From Ruminococcus sp. (GTDB taxonomy: Bacteria > Bacillota > Clostridia > Oscillospirales > Ruminococcaceae), in assembly GCF_019423705.1 (NCBI RefSeq), contig NZ_JAHZAX010000008.1, positions 62,001 through 126,000 of the forward strand: a stretch of DNA of 64,000 nt, read 5' to 3'. The position numbers and the translations under genes are program-made. Shown here one piece after another: positions 1 to 8,882 of the stretch. Under the pieces are notes generated by a model, which was not told the DNA's origin, did no database searches, and worked only from the letters and a program-made list of their open reading frames with translations. Position 1 is the first letter of the stretch. Each line of letters opens with the position of its first letter.

Positions 1-2
1 TC

Positions 3-152
3 CCGATGTTTCGTGCTTCCGATCATTCAATTGCGGTGAAAAATGCCTGCAAGGAAGTTTTGGATTATGCTGACGAGATAATCGGTGCAAACACGGAAAA
101 CGGCGTTGTAAAGTATCTTCTGACATTATCTGATAATTTGGACACCATATAG
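3..152 (+). CDS. C-terminal end of a Cof-type HAD phosphatase (partial)
   Basis: The window opens inside a reading frame that ends with TAG at 150-152. The visible 49 residues include IAVKNACKEVLDYAD followed by GANTENGVVKYL. This is the usual tail of Cof/HAD-IIB sugar-phosphate phosphatases, where a conserved Asn and the NENGVA-like motif close the Rossmann core. Family knowledge suggests a cytoplasmic Mg-dependent phosphatase acting on sugar phosphates or flavin-type substrates; the substrate cannot be told. The next gene starts 12 bases downstream, so the two are probably cotranscribed. The catalytic N-terminal Asp motif lies outside the window. Confidence 0.7.
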   Translation, partial: PMFRASDHSIAVKNACKEVLDYADEIIGANTENGVVKYLLTLSDNLDTI

Positions 153-164
153 AAAGGATAATTT

Positions 165-950
165 ATGGCAAGGATATATCCACTTTTTTCATCAAGCAAG
201 GGCAATGCCACCTTTATCGGCAACCAAAACGGCGGTATCCTTATTGACGCAGGGGTAAGCTGCAAGCGCCTTTGCGACGCTTTGAAGCTCAACGATATCT
301 CCCCCGAAGCCGTGCAGGGCATTTTCATCACCCACACCCATTCGGATCATATCGCAGGGCTAAAAGTTTTTACAAAGAAATACAATATCCCCGTTTATGC
401 CCAGCAGACAAATCTTGAAATACTCTGCTCGGGTGATAAAATAAACTCCGCCTGCAAAATCGAAGCTGTTGACGGCGTTGAAATTGCGGTGGGCGATCAC
501 AAGATAAAGGCGTTCACAACCTTTCACGATACTCCAGCAAGCTGCGGTTATCAGATAACCACCCCCGATGACAAGCAAGTCTGCGTTTGCACAGACCTTG
601 GCATTGTGACTGACGAAGTTAAAGCCAGCCTTGCGGGCTCTGACCTTGTGCTGCTTGAATCCAATTACGATGAAGCAATGCTGAAAAACGGCGCATATCC
701 ATACGATCTGAAAATGCGTATCGCCTCAGATCACGGACATCTTTCAAATGCCGACTGCGGCAAACAGCTTGGCGATCTTATGGAAAACGGCACCTGCAAA
801 TTTATCCTCGGACACCTCAGTCAAGAGAACAACACGCCTTTCCACGCAGAAAATTCAGCAGTGAAAGCCCTTGTGCAATACCGCAGGAACAGCGATTACA
901 TTTTACATATAGCAAAGCCCGAGGGCAACGGAATGGCGGTGGCATTTTGA
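165..950 (+). CDS. MBL-fold metallohydrolase, WalJ/YycJ type
   Basis: A 261-residue protein with the metallo-beta-lactamase motif THTHSDH at residues 56-62, preceded by an SSSKGNAT stretch and a GGILIDAG strand near the N-terminus as in YycJ/WalJ. Later His/Asp ligands are visible in FHDTP, CTDLG and LGHLS. Members of this family are cytoplasmic single-strand exonuclease-like hydrolases linked to DNA repair and cell-wall signalling. The gene sits between a HAD phosphatase and rlmH, an arrangement common in Firmicutes, and its stop overlaps the TTG start of rlmH. The start ATG follows AGAAAGGA. Length is normal for the family. Confidence 0.85.
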   Translation: MARIYPLFSSSKGNATFIGNQNGGILIDAGVSCKRLCDALKLNDISPEAVQGIFITHTHSDHIAGLKVFTKKYNIPVYAQQTNLEILCSGDKINSACKIEAVDGVEIAVGDHKIKAFTTFHDTPASCGYQITTPDDKQVCVCTDLGIVTDEVKASLAGSDLVLLESNYDEAMLKNGAYPYDLKMRIASDHGHLSNADCGKQLGDLMENGTCKFILGHLSQENNTPFHAENSAVKALVQYRRNSDYILHIAKPEGNGMAVAF

Positions 951-1432
951 TAAAGATAAATCTTATAACAGTCGGCAAACTGAAAGAAAAATACTGGCGT
1001 GACGCAGCGGCGGAGTATTCAAAGCGCCTTGGTGCGTTCTGCAAGCTGGATATCGTTGAACTTAACGAATCACGCCTTTCGGACGACCCCTCAGAGAAAG
1101 AAAAGTCCGCAGCCCTTGAAGCAGAAGCAAAAATGATGAAAAACTATCTCGACACAAAGGGCGCATTCAACATCGCAATGTGCATTGAGGGCAAGCAGCT
1201 TTCGAGCGAAAAGCTTTCTCAAAAGCTCAGCGATTGCGGTCTCAACGGGTTCAGTACGGTGAATTTCATAATCGGCTCCTCATTCGGCATTGCCCCCGAG
1301 GTCAAATCAAGAGCGCATATGAAGCTTTCAATGTCCGAAATGACATTTCCCCATCAGCTTGCAAGAATAATGCTGCTGGAGCAGATATACAGGGCGTTTC
1401 AGATAAGCGCAAACACAAAATATCACAAATAA
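947..1432 (+). CDS. rlmH: 23S rRNA (pseudouridine-1915 N3)-methyltransferase RlmH
   Basis: A 161-residue SPOUT-class methyltransferase. It begins IKINLITVGKLKEKYW and carries the trefoil-knot motifs FIIGSSFGI and LSMSEMTFPHQLARIMLLEQIYRA. It ends in the diagnostic KYHK that reaches into the active site of the partner subunit. It uses S-adenosylmethionine to methylate pseudouridine 1915 in helix 69 of 23S rRNA. The start is TTG at 947, overlapping the upstream stop by four bases, so translation is probably coupled. The family is normally 155-160 residues, so this is complete. Confidence 0.95.
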   Translation: MIKINLITVGKLKEKYWRDAAAEYSKRLGAFCKLDIVELNESRLSDDPSEKEKSAALEAEAKMMKNYLDTKGAFNIAMCIEGKQLSSEKLSQKLSDCGLNGFSTVNFIIGSSFGIAPEVKSRAHMKLSMSEMTFPHQLARIMLLEQIYRAFQISANTKYHK

Positions 1433-1445
1433 ATCAATAAAGCAG

Positions 1446-1599
1446 AAGAAAGCCGCCTTGATCCCTCAAGACGGCTTTCAAAGCATCGGTTATTTGGCAG
1501 GCGTACAACTCTCCTGCGTTTCTCAAGGTTTCCCTTTGTCAGTACCAGCGGCGTGTGGACTGTACGAATTCCTCCACCTCAAATAACCTTTCTTATCTT
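1446..1599 (-). ncRNA. Stand-alone structured RNA, possible 6S RNA
   Basis: A minus-strand transcription unit with no protein. A consensus promoter (TTGACA 1633-1628, TATAAT 1611-1606, 16-bp spacer) points left. The transcript would be about 150 nt. A long-range helix pairs GGUUAUUUG (1588-1580) with CAAAUAACC (1496-1488), and a strong terminator hairpin with AAAGCCG arms and a U-rich tail follows (1478-1449). The unit converges on rlmH. An outer helix around a large, mostly unpaired centre, short length, a very strong promoter and an own terminator suit 6S RNA, and the motifs UUUGAGGUGG and CAGUCC resemble its 5' part. Identification as 6S is inference; the promoter, helix and terminator are seen directly. 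Confidence 0.5.
1449..1478. terminator. Hairpin terminator between rlmH and the convergent RNA
   Basis: A near-perfect stem pairs AAAGCCGCCTTGA with TCAAGACGGCTTT around a short loop. The better T-rich tail (TTTCTTCT) is on the minus strand, so it mainly ends the RNA transcribed leftward. It can also stop rlmH transcripts. Confidence 0.75.
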
Positions 1600-1605
1600 A
1601 CTCAT

Positions 1606-1633
1606 ATTATAACATATTTCACTCATTTGTCAA
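1606..1633 (-). promoter_or_regulatory. Sigma-A promoter of the structured RNA
   Basis: On the minus strand TTGACA (1633-1628) and TATAAT (1611-1606), both perfect consensus, are separated by 16 bp. No open frame follows. The next feature is the stable RNA fold ending at the 1449-1478 terminator. Confidence 0.75.
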
Positions 1634-1680
1634 CAAAAACCGCCGCACCCAGTTTCGGGTACGGCGGTCATTATTTTTCA

Positions 1681-2976
1681 TCAAGACGTTTTGTTCTTGC
1701 TGTAATATTCCGTTTGCTTATCGTAAACGACCTTTGGCGTGTATCGCTTGATCGCCTTGTTGTTTACCGTTATGTTGAGCTCATCGACCCAGCTTGTTAT
1801 CTTTGACTGGAAGTCGTCGCTCTTCATCTGCTGCAAAACGCTTTTGTGATTGTCGGTAGCATATTCCTGACTGCGCTTTGTAACGTCGCCCCTGATGATG
1901 ATGTAATATGAAGTGTCGTCCTCATATGCGGAAGCCACGTCAACATCAAGCTTGTTAACTGCGGTGAGCAGCTTGCCGCTTGCGGTATCCTTCTGGCTGT
2001 CCTCAAGTGCGCCGTAATTGGTCATTGTCTCATTCGGATAAGGGTCAGACTCTGACGAAGAATCTGCATCTGCTGAACTTGAATCTGTATCAGCGGCACT
2101 ATCGCTTGAATCCGAAAGCTCTGTGCTATCGACGGTGCTGTCAACGACTGACGAAGTATCGTCACTTGAAGCAGCGCTGGAGCTATCCGTATCTGCAACC
2201 GAAGAAGTGTCGTCAGAAGCAGTGGAAGAATCGCTGTCGGCTGCGGAAGATGAATCAGCCTTCTGAGCCTCAACATATGCGTTATACTCGTCTATAATGC
2301 TGTCGAAATCATCGAATGAAACGCCCTCGGCCTTGTCGAGAAACTCGTCTCTTGTAGCCTTAGCTGTATCGTCCTCAGAACTCTGAGAAGATGAATCCTC
2401 GGAAGAACTCTTTGCGACTGTGATAGTCTTGTATCTCACATAATTGTCCTCGATATACTTAACGATCTCGTCGTCAGCAACGGCTTCAACGCCGCCCTCT
2501 GCATAGTAATAATCAAAGATCTGATCTCTCATTTTTGAAGCCTTCTGCGCAAGCTTGATAGACTCCTTAGAGATACCCTCAGACTCATAGAAATCGCCCT
2601 GAGACTCCCAAGTGCTGTTCACGGTATCGTTGACAGACTTGAGGTCGTCGTCAGAAAGCTCAAGTCCAAGCTCGTTGAACTTATCAACAACGGCAGCGTA
2701 CTCCTTAGTAGCTGTAAGTGCGTAATCAGAGAGATAATCTGCGAAGTCCTTGCCGTCGACCTTCTGATCGAAATAATCCTTTGTTATGCCGTCCTGATAA
2801 TACATCATAGTCATCTGATATGACATTTCCGAGAGGACGTTATAAATATACACGCCTGCGTTGACCTTATCGTCGCCAGCTGTGAGTGCATAGCTGGTAT
2901 CGGAGCAGCTTGTAAGCGTTCCTGCGCAGAGGAGAGCTGCTGTCAATGCGGCGGTAAACTTTTTAGCTTTACCCAT
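1681..2976 (-). CDS. SurA/PrsA-like foldase lipoprotein with Ser/Asp-rich insert
   Basis: A 431-residue exported lipoprotein. The signal peptide ends in the lipobox GTLTSC (Cys24). Residues about 35-190 are helical and resemble the SurA_N chaperone domain of PrsA-type lipoproteins. Residues about 195-315 are low-complexity Ser/Asp/Ala, a flexible linker typical of Ruminococcus surface proteins. The C-terminal part (TNYGALEDSQKDTASGK onward, DTSYYIIIRGD) looks like the second half of a parvulin domain interrupted by the linker. It probably helps extracellular proteins fold at the membrane. Whether it has peptidyl-prolyl isomerase activity cannot be judged. It stands alone and ends near 1680, close to the RNA gene promoter. 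Confidence 0.65.
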   Translation of the reverse strand: MGKAKKFTAALTAALLCAGTLTSCSDTSYALTAGDDKVNAGVYIYNVLSEMSYQMTMMYYQDGITKDYFDQKVDGKDFADYLSDYALTATKEYAAVVDKFNELGLELSDDDLKSVNDTVNSTWESQGDFYESEGISKESIKLAQKASKMRDQIFDYYYAEGGVEAVADDEIVKYIEDNYVRYKTITVAKSSSEDSSSQSSEDDTAKATRDEFLDKAEGVSFDDFDSIIDEYNAYVEAQKADSSSAADSDSSTASDDTSSVADTDSSSAASSDDTSSVVDSTVDSTELSDSSDSAADTDSSSADADSSSESDPYPNETMTNYGALEDSQKDTASGKLLTAVNKLDVDVASAYEDDTSYYIIIRGDVTKRSQEYATDNHKSVLQQMKSDDFQSKITSWVDELNITVNNKAIKRYTPKVVYDKQTEYYSKNKTS

Positions 2977-3389
2977 TGTTTAAATCCAATTCCTTTCCAA
3001 ATATAATGCCGACTTAGTGTCGCAAAATTCCACTTTAACTTTTATATTATACTACACTTTTCCCCACAAGTCAAGCTTTTTAATTCGGGATTCGCTGTAC
3101 TTCTGGCGACCCTCATAGTAGCCCGAGGACTGGACAGGCGTTAAACCGTACACAGCATTAAACCGTACAGAGTGCGAAAAGTGAGGAGTTAGGAGTGAGG
3201 AATGATTGACAGGCGTTGGACGTTTGCATTTTGATTTGATTTTGGTTATGAATCTGTCAAATGTAGGGGAAAATTGTTGTTCGGCTATGCTCACAACAAT
3301 TTGCATCCTCGACAGCCCATCGAAGCACGTTTGTCATAATTATTCAGAACGTTAAAGAATATGGCAATGTTATTTTTCTTGTCAATCAG

Positions 3390-3420
3390 GTAGGGGCGAA
3401 CATCGTTCGCCCGTTTGGTA
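3390..3420. repeat. Short intergenic palindromic repeat (GGGCGAAC family)
   Basis: GTAGGGGCGAACATCGTTCG and its continuation form an inverted pair, GGGCGAAC/GTTCGCCC. Variants with the same core lie at 3462-3491, 11737-11763, 14137-14162 and 18616-18675, all in intergenic positions. Such small repeats are common in gut Clostridia. Their role is unknown; folding in transcripts is the simplest guess. Confidence 0.6.
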
Positions 3421-3654
3421 AACCGCATTGTATGTTTTTATTTCCAAATGTGCAACGGATGTCACGGGCGACCAAAGGTTGCCACTACAATTTTATTGTG
3501 CAATCCCACCAATTTTGAATATTACAATTTGTGCAAACAAATGATTTATATTTTAATTTGGCAACAATCCTGCAATTGTTGCATTTTTAATGCAACTTTT
3601 CGCCAGATTTTCGGGATAAGTAGAAAGACATTTGCAGAGTGGCAAGGGAAACGA

Positions 3655-3829
3655 GGGCAGCACCAAACAAAGATTGTGCGTAAGATGCGCCGTCAGATTT
3701 TTCGTCAGATAGTGCAGAAATTCCGCAGGCATACTTTATGTATGTCAAGGGATTTATGTGCTATATGACGGAAAATCTGCAAGCAGATTACGTGCAAAGC
3801 CGCTAGGCGGTCTTTGTTTGGTGCTGCCC
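3655..3829. repeat. MITE-like 175-bp imperfect palindrome
   Basis: The ends are a perfect 17-bp inverted repeat, GGGCAGCACCAAACAAA at 3655-3671 and its complement at 3813-3829. The inner arms continue to pair imperfectly for about 50 more bases (TTTTTCGTCAGATAGTGC against TTTTCCGTCATATAGCAC). The centre is a small CATAC/GTATG hairpin near 3730-3745. There is no coding capacity. The structure fits a non-autonomous miniature element or a long transcript hairpin. Confidence 0.6.
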
Positions 3830-4285
3830 TGTGGACGGGCGGTGATGGCTCCGAGGCGAAGAGTCGGCTGGCGCATCTAAGGACTTGCACCCAAATGTTG
3901 AGATGAGATCATAAACTTGCGTGTGCGCACAATTTTAAAGCGCAGCTTTGTGACGTAGTCTCCGCCCAGCAACTTGAAAATCAAATATTATCCACAATTG
4001 TGTAGCTATTTGTAAAATACTCAGAAAAGTTCATCGCAAACCCTTTATTATAGCTATCTAAAACGTTTAATGTTATATATTGGCTCGATTTGTTACGACT
4101 GAGTATGCATTATAATGTTCAAAAGCGCATATCGAAAAGTCGTTTCAATTACGAAACTTCTGTTCAGATTTTCAAAGTCCTATTTCCTATATTCACATTT
4201 TTTGCCCTGTAAAACTAATCATAACCCCGATTTGTACAATTTTATTCTTTTTAATAAAATACGAAAATTTCACGAAAAACTTTTG

Positions 4286-4333
4286 TGAAAACGTTTGAAA
4301 GCCTTTGACAAATTGTGCAAGATGTGCTATAAT
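4286..4333 (+). promoter_or_regulatory. Consensus promoter with adjacent cre-like operator
   Basis: TTGACA (4305-4310) and TATAAT (4328-4333) with exactly 17 bp between them drive the diguanylate cyclase gene, leaving an untranslated leader of about 145 nt. Just upstream, TGAAAACGTTTGAA (about 4286-4299) matches the CcpA/LacI-type cre pattern except at the end. This suggests carbon-source control. The promoter is seen directly; the operator role is inference. Confidence 0.65.
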
Positions 4334-4484
4334 CAATAAGATGATAAACGAATACATATTGCGTACACAAAAATTACTCAAAGTGGATTTTTGTGTTTCG
4401 TCATTTTTGAGCGATAAATGTGTTTGTTTCGGACGGCACTAAACGCCCGTCGTACCATTTGCATTTGTATGAGGAGGGATCGGT

Positions 4485-6365
4485 TTGAAAAGGAAAAGAA
4501 TAGGCGTTATACTTTCCGAGGTCGAATCTTATTATCAGACCCGTGTGCTCAACGGCATTATGGCCAAAGCTTTTCAGTTGAATTACGACGTTCTTATCTT
4601 CTCAAGCTTTGTAAAACAATCTTTTATCGCCAAATATGAGGACGGCGAAAAAAATATATACAATATCATAAATTACGATAAGCTGGACGCTGTCATCGTG
4701 CTGGGCGATACCATTAAAATTCCCGGTGCACTGGAGCAGATATGCAGCGATATCGAGACCAAGTTCAATGGTCCTGTGGTATTTCTTGACTATAAATATA
4801 AGGATTATACCACGGTCTATACTCAGGACGAGCTGCCTTTTATGCACCTCACCGAGCACCTTATTACCGAGCACGGCTGCAAGAAGATTATGTTCTTGAG
4901 CGGCGACCTTGAACAGGCTTCTACCCGTGAACGCCTTAAAGGCTATAAGCGTGCCCTCACTAAGCACGGCATTGAGATCGACGACGACCTTATCTGCTTT
5001 GACGGCGGTTTTTGGTATGACAAAGCTGCGGAAGTCGCTAACCATATCATTTACGGCAGACGTAAAAAGCCTGACGCTATCGTCTGCTGCGGCGACTATA
5101 TGGCTATCGGCGTTATCCACGAGTATCAGAAAAACGGCTTCAAAGTCCCCGACGACATGATCGTTGTTGGCTATGACGCTATCGATGAAGCTATCGGCTG
5201 CGTGCCTGCGGTGACGTCTTATTTCCCGCCTCTTTTTGAAGCAGGCGAAAACTCTGTTATGACCGTTGATGCAATGATAAACGGCAAGGGCAAGCCCGAG
5301 CTTATTATCGGCGGCGGTAAGATCGAGATAGGCGGCTCTTGCGGCTGTCAAGAAGATTATACCTATACAAAGCGTGATTATCTCGACACGACCGTGAAGA
5401 TAAAATATCACGATTTTCTCAACAGTAATATGATGGAAAATCTCGCCTGCGCAACTGACCCCGACAACCTTATGGCTTATGTCCAGTATTTTCTGTATCT
5501 GCTGGTGGACTGGAAGCGTTTTTATCTCTGCCTTAACGAAAACTGGCTTGACGCCGACAATGTTTTCGGCGATGAGGACAGTGAGCATAACGGCTACACC
5601 GACAATATGATACTGCGTGCAAGGGGCATTGACGGCGTGACGAGAACTCTCCACGAAGTTTTTGACAGGGGCGAACTTTTCCCCGGCCTTGATGAAGACC
5701 GTGGCGCACCAATGGCGTTTTTCTTTACGCCTATGCACTTTATAAAGCGCTGTCTCGGCTATACGGTGCTTTCTTATGGCAGCGAGCCGAAGTGTTTTGA
5801 TATTACATACCGCAACTGGACAAAGCATATCAACAACGCCCTCGAGTCGATGAGGATACAAAATTCCATTGCGCTCCTTGCCGTTCGTGACGCTTTGACG
5901 GGCGTTTATTCGAGAATTGGCGTTGAGCGCAATATCAGACCTTTGCAGGAGAAAATGGAGAACAAGAAAAACAAGTTTTTCCTTCTTATCGGCGATGTTG
6001 ACAGACTAAAGCATATCAATGATGTTTACGGTCACAATTGCGGCGATATCGCTATCAAGGCTGTTGCCGATGCTCTGACCGCTTCAATAAAGAACAACGA
6101 ACTTTGCGCAAGGATCGGCGGCGATGAATTTGTGGTGCTGGGCTGCGGCGATTACTGGAAAGATTATCCCGAGCGCTTCTGCCAGCGTGTAAAAGAACGC
6201 CTTGATGTTTACAACAAATATTCCGACAATCAGTTTGAAGTGTCTGTATCATTGGGCGGAATATGCCGCAGGATAGACGATATCAAAGAACTTAAATCGG
6301 TTTTTGAAAGCGCAGATCAGGCGATGTATATGTCCAAAAGGGCAAAGCACGCCGAACGAAAATAA
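4485..6365 (+). CDS. Cytoplasmic sugar-sensor/diguanylate cyclase (LacI-type ligand domain + GGDEF)
   Basis: A 626-residue protein with two recognisable parts. Residues 1-290 start RIGVILSEVESYYQTRVLNG and resemble the periplasmic-binding fold of LacI/GalR regulators (AIVCCGDYMAIGVIHEYQ, DDMIVVGYDAID), but there is no helix-turn-helix and no signal peptide, so it should sense a ligand in the cytoplasm. A Cys-rich SCGCQE segment follows, then a linker of unknown fold. The C-terminal GGDEF domain (about 465-626) has GGDEF intact at 545-549, so cyclic-di-GMP synthesis is expected. The start is TTG after GAGGAGGGATCGG. The protein at 6458-8791 has the same architecture, so the two may have arisen by duplication. 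Confidence 0.85.
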   Translation: MKRKRIGVILSEVESYYQTRVLNGIMAKAFQLNYDVLIFSSFVKQSFIAKYEDGEKNIYNIINYDKLDAVIVLGDTIKIPGALEQICSDIETKFNGPVVFLDYKYKDYTTVYTQDELPFMHLTEHLITEHGCKKIMFLSGDLEQASTRERLKGYKRALTKHGIEIDDDLICFDGGFWYDKAAEVANHIIYGRRKKPDAIVCCGDYMAIGVIHEYQKNGFKVPDDMIVVGYDAIDEAIGCVPAVTSYFPPLFEAGENSVMTVDAMINGKGKPELIIGGGKIEIGGSCGCQEDYTYTKRDYLDTTVKIKYHDFLNSNMMENLACATDPDNLMAYVQYFLYLLVDWKRFYLCLNENWLDADNVFGDEDSEHNGYTDNMILRARGIDGVTRTLHEVFDRGELFPGLDEDRGAPMAFFFTPMHFIKRCLGYTVLSYGSEPKCFDITYRNWTKHINNALESMRIQNSIALLAVRDALTGVYSRIGVERNIRPLQEKMENKKNKFFLLIGDVDRLKHINDVYGHNCGDIAIKAVADALTASIKNNELCARIGGDEFVVLGCGDYWKDYPERFCQRVKERLDVYNKYSDNQFEVSVSLGGICRRIDDIKELKSVFESADQAMYMSKRAKHAERK

Positions 6366-6399
6366 CGCACCTTAACTTTTTACCATACAAAACCACAAA

Positions 6400-6440
6400 A
6401 GCTCTCACTATGAATTTCCATAGTGAGAGCTTTCTATTTG
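6400..6440. terminator. Bidirectional terminator between convergent GGDEF genes
   Basis: AAAGCTCTCACTATG pairs with CATAGTGAGAGCTTT around a short loop. There is an A-rich stretch on one side and a T-rich stretch on the other, so it can end both the rightward gene stopping at 6365 and the leftward gene stopping at 6458. Confidence 0.8.
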
Positions 6441-6457
6441 CATTTTCTGTTGGATTA

Positions 6458-8791
6458 TTATTCGTAATCGCTTTTCAGCACGCTGCGTTTGTGCTTTTTC
6501 TCTTCATAAAGCAGCGTATCAGCGTGGCTGAGCAGTTCGCCGATCTCAAGGGTGTCCTTTGCGATAAATGGGTAAACGCCAACGCTTGTGTGGACGATAA
6601 AAGGCTTATTTACGCCGTGTTTGAGATTATATTCCATTGAAACATTTTCAATATGATCTCTCAGCGCAGGTATATCCACCTGCTTACCCATAAATGCGCA
6701 CACAACGAACTCGTCGCCGCCGATACGTCCCACGATCTCGTTATTGCCGAAGGAACTTTTGAGTATCTCCGCTGCCGATATCAGCGCAAAGTCACCTTCC
6801 TCGTGACCGAACTTATCGTTTATGGTCTTGAGGCAGTCAAGGTCAGCAAAGACCATTATCGCCTGCGTGCCCTCGTTTTTCTCATCGCTGAGACGTTTAC
6901 GGACTTCCTCAAAGAAACCACGCCTGTTAAAGCAGCCCGTAAGCTCGTCCTGCTTTGAAAGGTCGCTAAGAAGCTGGTTATTTTCCTTGATCTCAACAAG
7001 GCTCTTCTGAAGCTGGCGCTCGATGAACTTCTGCTGCTTCATAAGTGTAATGATCTTCAGCGCAGCGCAAAGCTGAACTGTTATGGACTGCAAATAATTG
7101 AAATACTCGTGCCTAAGTTCGCTGAAAAGTATTCCGTAATGCTCTTCATTTGAGAACAGCGGCGATACCACGATAGTGTATCGTCTGTCCTGCGGCAGAA
7201 ATTTGTTTGCAAATATCTCTTTATACTTGACAGGCTGATCTTCCGGCGCAAGCTGTATAGCGTCGCCCCGATTGTGATAAGCCTTTAAGTAAACATACTC
7301 CGGCGGCTGCCAAGTGTCGGAAGCCTTGTTTGTCAGCGCAGGTTCAAAGCTGAACAGATAGCTTGAATCAAGGTGCAGCCTTGTGAGCTTATCCACCACC
7401 GTCTCATAAGCCCTGTCATCATAGGCGTCAAACACCAGCATATCACGGGTGATAGAATTTGTCTGCCAAGCGAGAAACTCGTTATCATCCAGCTTTTCCT
7501 TGCAACAGGCGGCATTTCGCTCTGCGATTATCTTGTATATCTGAATGAAGGTCTGATTTAAGATAAGGTGCTTGACAGGGTCTTTAAAGTGCATTATGAG
7601 CTTCTGATGAACAAATTCCGTTGCCGCATAGAGCAGATCGAAGTTCACATAGTCAAAGAAATCCTTGTCCGAAAGGTCGGCGAACATATCTATTATCCTG
7701 CTCTTCTCCTCATCGTTGGAAAGGTGTTCGTCGGTGGCGTATTTATCCAGCGCAAGTATAATGCGTCTGAACTTTTCACGCATAATGAGTGTGCAGTCGC
7801 TGGCACGATATTTCGAGAAGAGAAATTCGCACATCTGTTCCGCAAAGACTGCACTTCTGTCGCAGTCGCAGAAACCCATATCCCGTGGGCTGACGTTGCC
7901 TTGACAGCCGCAGGAATTTCGCCTTATGAGCGATGAAGGTATCTTATCATTCTGTATAGTCTTGTTTATAACATAGTTGCAGGCCCCAAGCACGGCGTTA
8001 TAGCCGAGATCGGCAGGGTCTGCCTTGACAGTAGTAAGGTGCGGCGAAAGCTTTTCAGCGGCAGGGTCGTCGTCAAAGCCTGTAACGAGAATGTCCTTGC
8101 CAACACGAATGCCACGTTCTTCCATAGCCTTGTAGCCGCCGATAGCCATTTGATCGTTGGCAAAAACTATGCTGTCAAGATCGGGGTTGCGGTCGAGAAG
8201 ATCGCCCACAACATCGTTTGAAAACTTCGAGAAATTGCCGTAAACTATCCTGTTATCGCTGGCTTCCAAATTATTTTCGGCAAGGGTATCTCTAAACACG
8301 CCCAGCCTTTCAACAGCGTCCTCGCTGGTTCTCGGGCCGCTGACGAAACCGATCTTCTTGCAGCCGTGGAACTTGATGAGGTGGTTTATCGCCTCACGCA
8401 TACCTGTTTTATTATCCACCATTATGCAGGGATAGCCGTCGATATGGGCTGTCACCGTTATAACTGGAGTGTTGCCGAATTTTTTCAAAAATTGTGCTTT
8501 GTGTTCGCTGTCAAGGTGACTTCCCAAGGTGCCGATAAGGATTATAAGCACGTCAAAGCGGTTCATTGCCGCCATATCGAACAGCGTGTTATACTGATAT
8601 TCATAGACGGTCCTAAGTGTGTCCGCATATTCGCCGTCAATATATCTTCCCGGAAATATGACCAGATCAGCGTCTGCCTGCTCCGCTCCGATCATTGCTC
8701 CCTCGCAGACTGCGTCGTCAAAGTCATCTTCAAGGTGGCTGACGAGAAGCCCGATCTTTATCCTCCTGCGCTTTGCAGCGTTGTTTTCCAT
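6458..8791 (-). CDS. Sugar-sensor/diguanylate cyclase (LacI-type ligand domain + GGDEF)
   Basis: A 777-residue protein with the architecture of its convergent neighbour. An N-terminal LacI-type ligand domain (IGLLVSHLEDDFDDAVCEGA, SIVFANDQMAIGGYKAMEERG, ILVTGFDDDPAAEKLSPHLT) lacks any DNA-binding helix-turn-helix. A SCGCQ motif closes that domain. The middle region, about residues 320-600, includes a predicted helical and possibly GAF-like sensor part and a short coiled coil. The C-terminal GGDEF domain has the intact motif at 691-695 (RIGGDEFVV). It should make cyclic-di-GMP in response to a small cytoplasmic ligand, probably a sugar. It lies 91 bp downstream of the EAL gene in the same direction, so synthesis and breakdown genes are probably cotranscribed. 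Confidence 0.85.
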   Translation of the reverse strand: MENNAAKRRRIKIGLLVSHLEDDFDDAVCEGAMIGAEQADADLVIFPGRYIDGEYADTLRTVYEYQYNTLFDMAAMNRFDVLIILIGTLGSHLDSEHKAQFLKKFGNTPVITVTAHIDGYPCIMVDNKTGMREAINHLIKFHGCKKIGFVSGPRTSEDAVERLGVFRDTLAENNLEASDNRIVYGNFSKFSNDVVGDLLDRNPDLDSIVFANDQMAIGGYKAMEERGIRVGKDILVTGFDDDPAAEKLSPHLTTVKADPADLGYNAVLGACNYVINKTIQNDKIPSSLIRRNSCGCQGNVSPRDMGFCDCDRSAVFAEQMCEFLFSKYRASDCTLIMREKFRRIILALDKYATDEHLSNDEEKSRIIDMFADLSDKDFFDYVNFDLLYAATEFVHQKLIMHFKDPVKHLILNQTFIQIYKIIAERNAACCKEKLDDNEFLAWQTNSITRDMLVFDAYDDRAYETVVDKLTRLHLDSSYLFSFEPALTNKASDTWQPPEYVYLKAYHNRGDAIQLAPEDQPVKYKEIFANKFLPQDRRYTIVVSPLFSNEEHYGILFSELRHEYFNYLQSITVQLCAALKIITLMKQQKFIERQLQKSLVEIKENNQLLSDLSKQDELTGCFNRRGFFEEVRKRLSDEKNEGTQAIMVFADLDCLKTINDKFGHEEGDFALISAAEILKSSFGNNEIVGRIGGDEFVVCAFMGKQVDIPALRDHIENVSMEYNLKHGVNKPFIVHTSVGVYPFIAKDTLEIGELLSHADTLLYEEKKHKRSVLKSDYE

Positions 8792-8882
8792 AAAAACTTC
8801 CTCCGATTAATGCAATATAGCCCCAAACTTGCCTGTTTCATTCATCAGGTGTTTTTATCCCTCGTATTATTTTCTATGGTTT

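Larger units (their letters stand above)
2977..4484. other. 1.5-kb gene-free stretch with repeats and a promoter
   Basis: No frame here looks coding. The stretch holds the minus-strand upstream region of the foldase gene, several copies of a short intergenic repeat (about 3255-3320, 3390-3420, 3462-3491), a 175-bp imperfect palindrome at 3655-3829, and a strong promoter at 4305-4333 with a catabolite-type operator before it. Base composition becomes AT-rich after 3950. Confidence 0.7.

Noticed and set aside
3415..3768. A 117-codon open frame
   Set aside because: It has no start signal, odd composition, and overlaps the palindromic repeat at 3655-3829.
4602..5861. A 419-codon open frame on the minus strand
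   Set aside because: It lies wholly inside the sensor-GGDEF gene, whose domains and promoter are clear; no motif is recognisable in the reverse frame.
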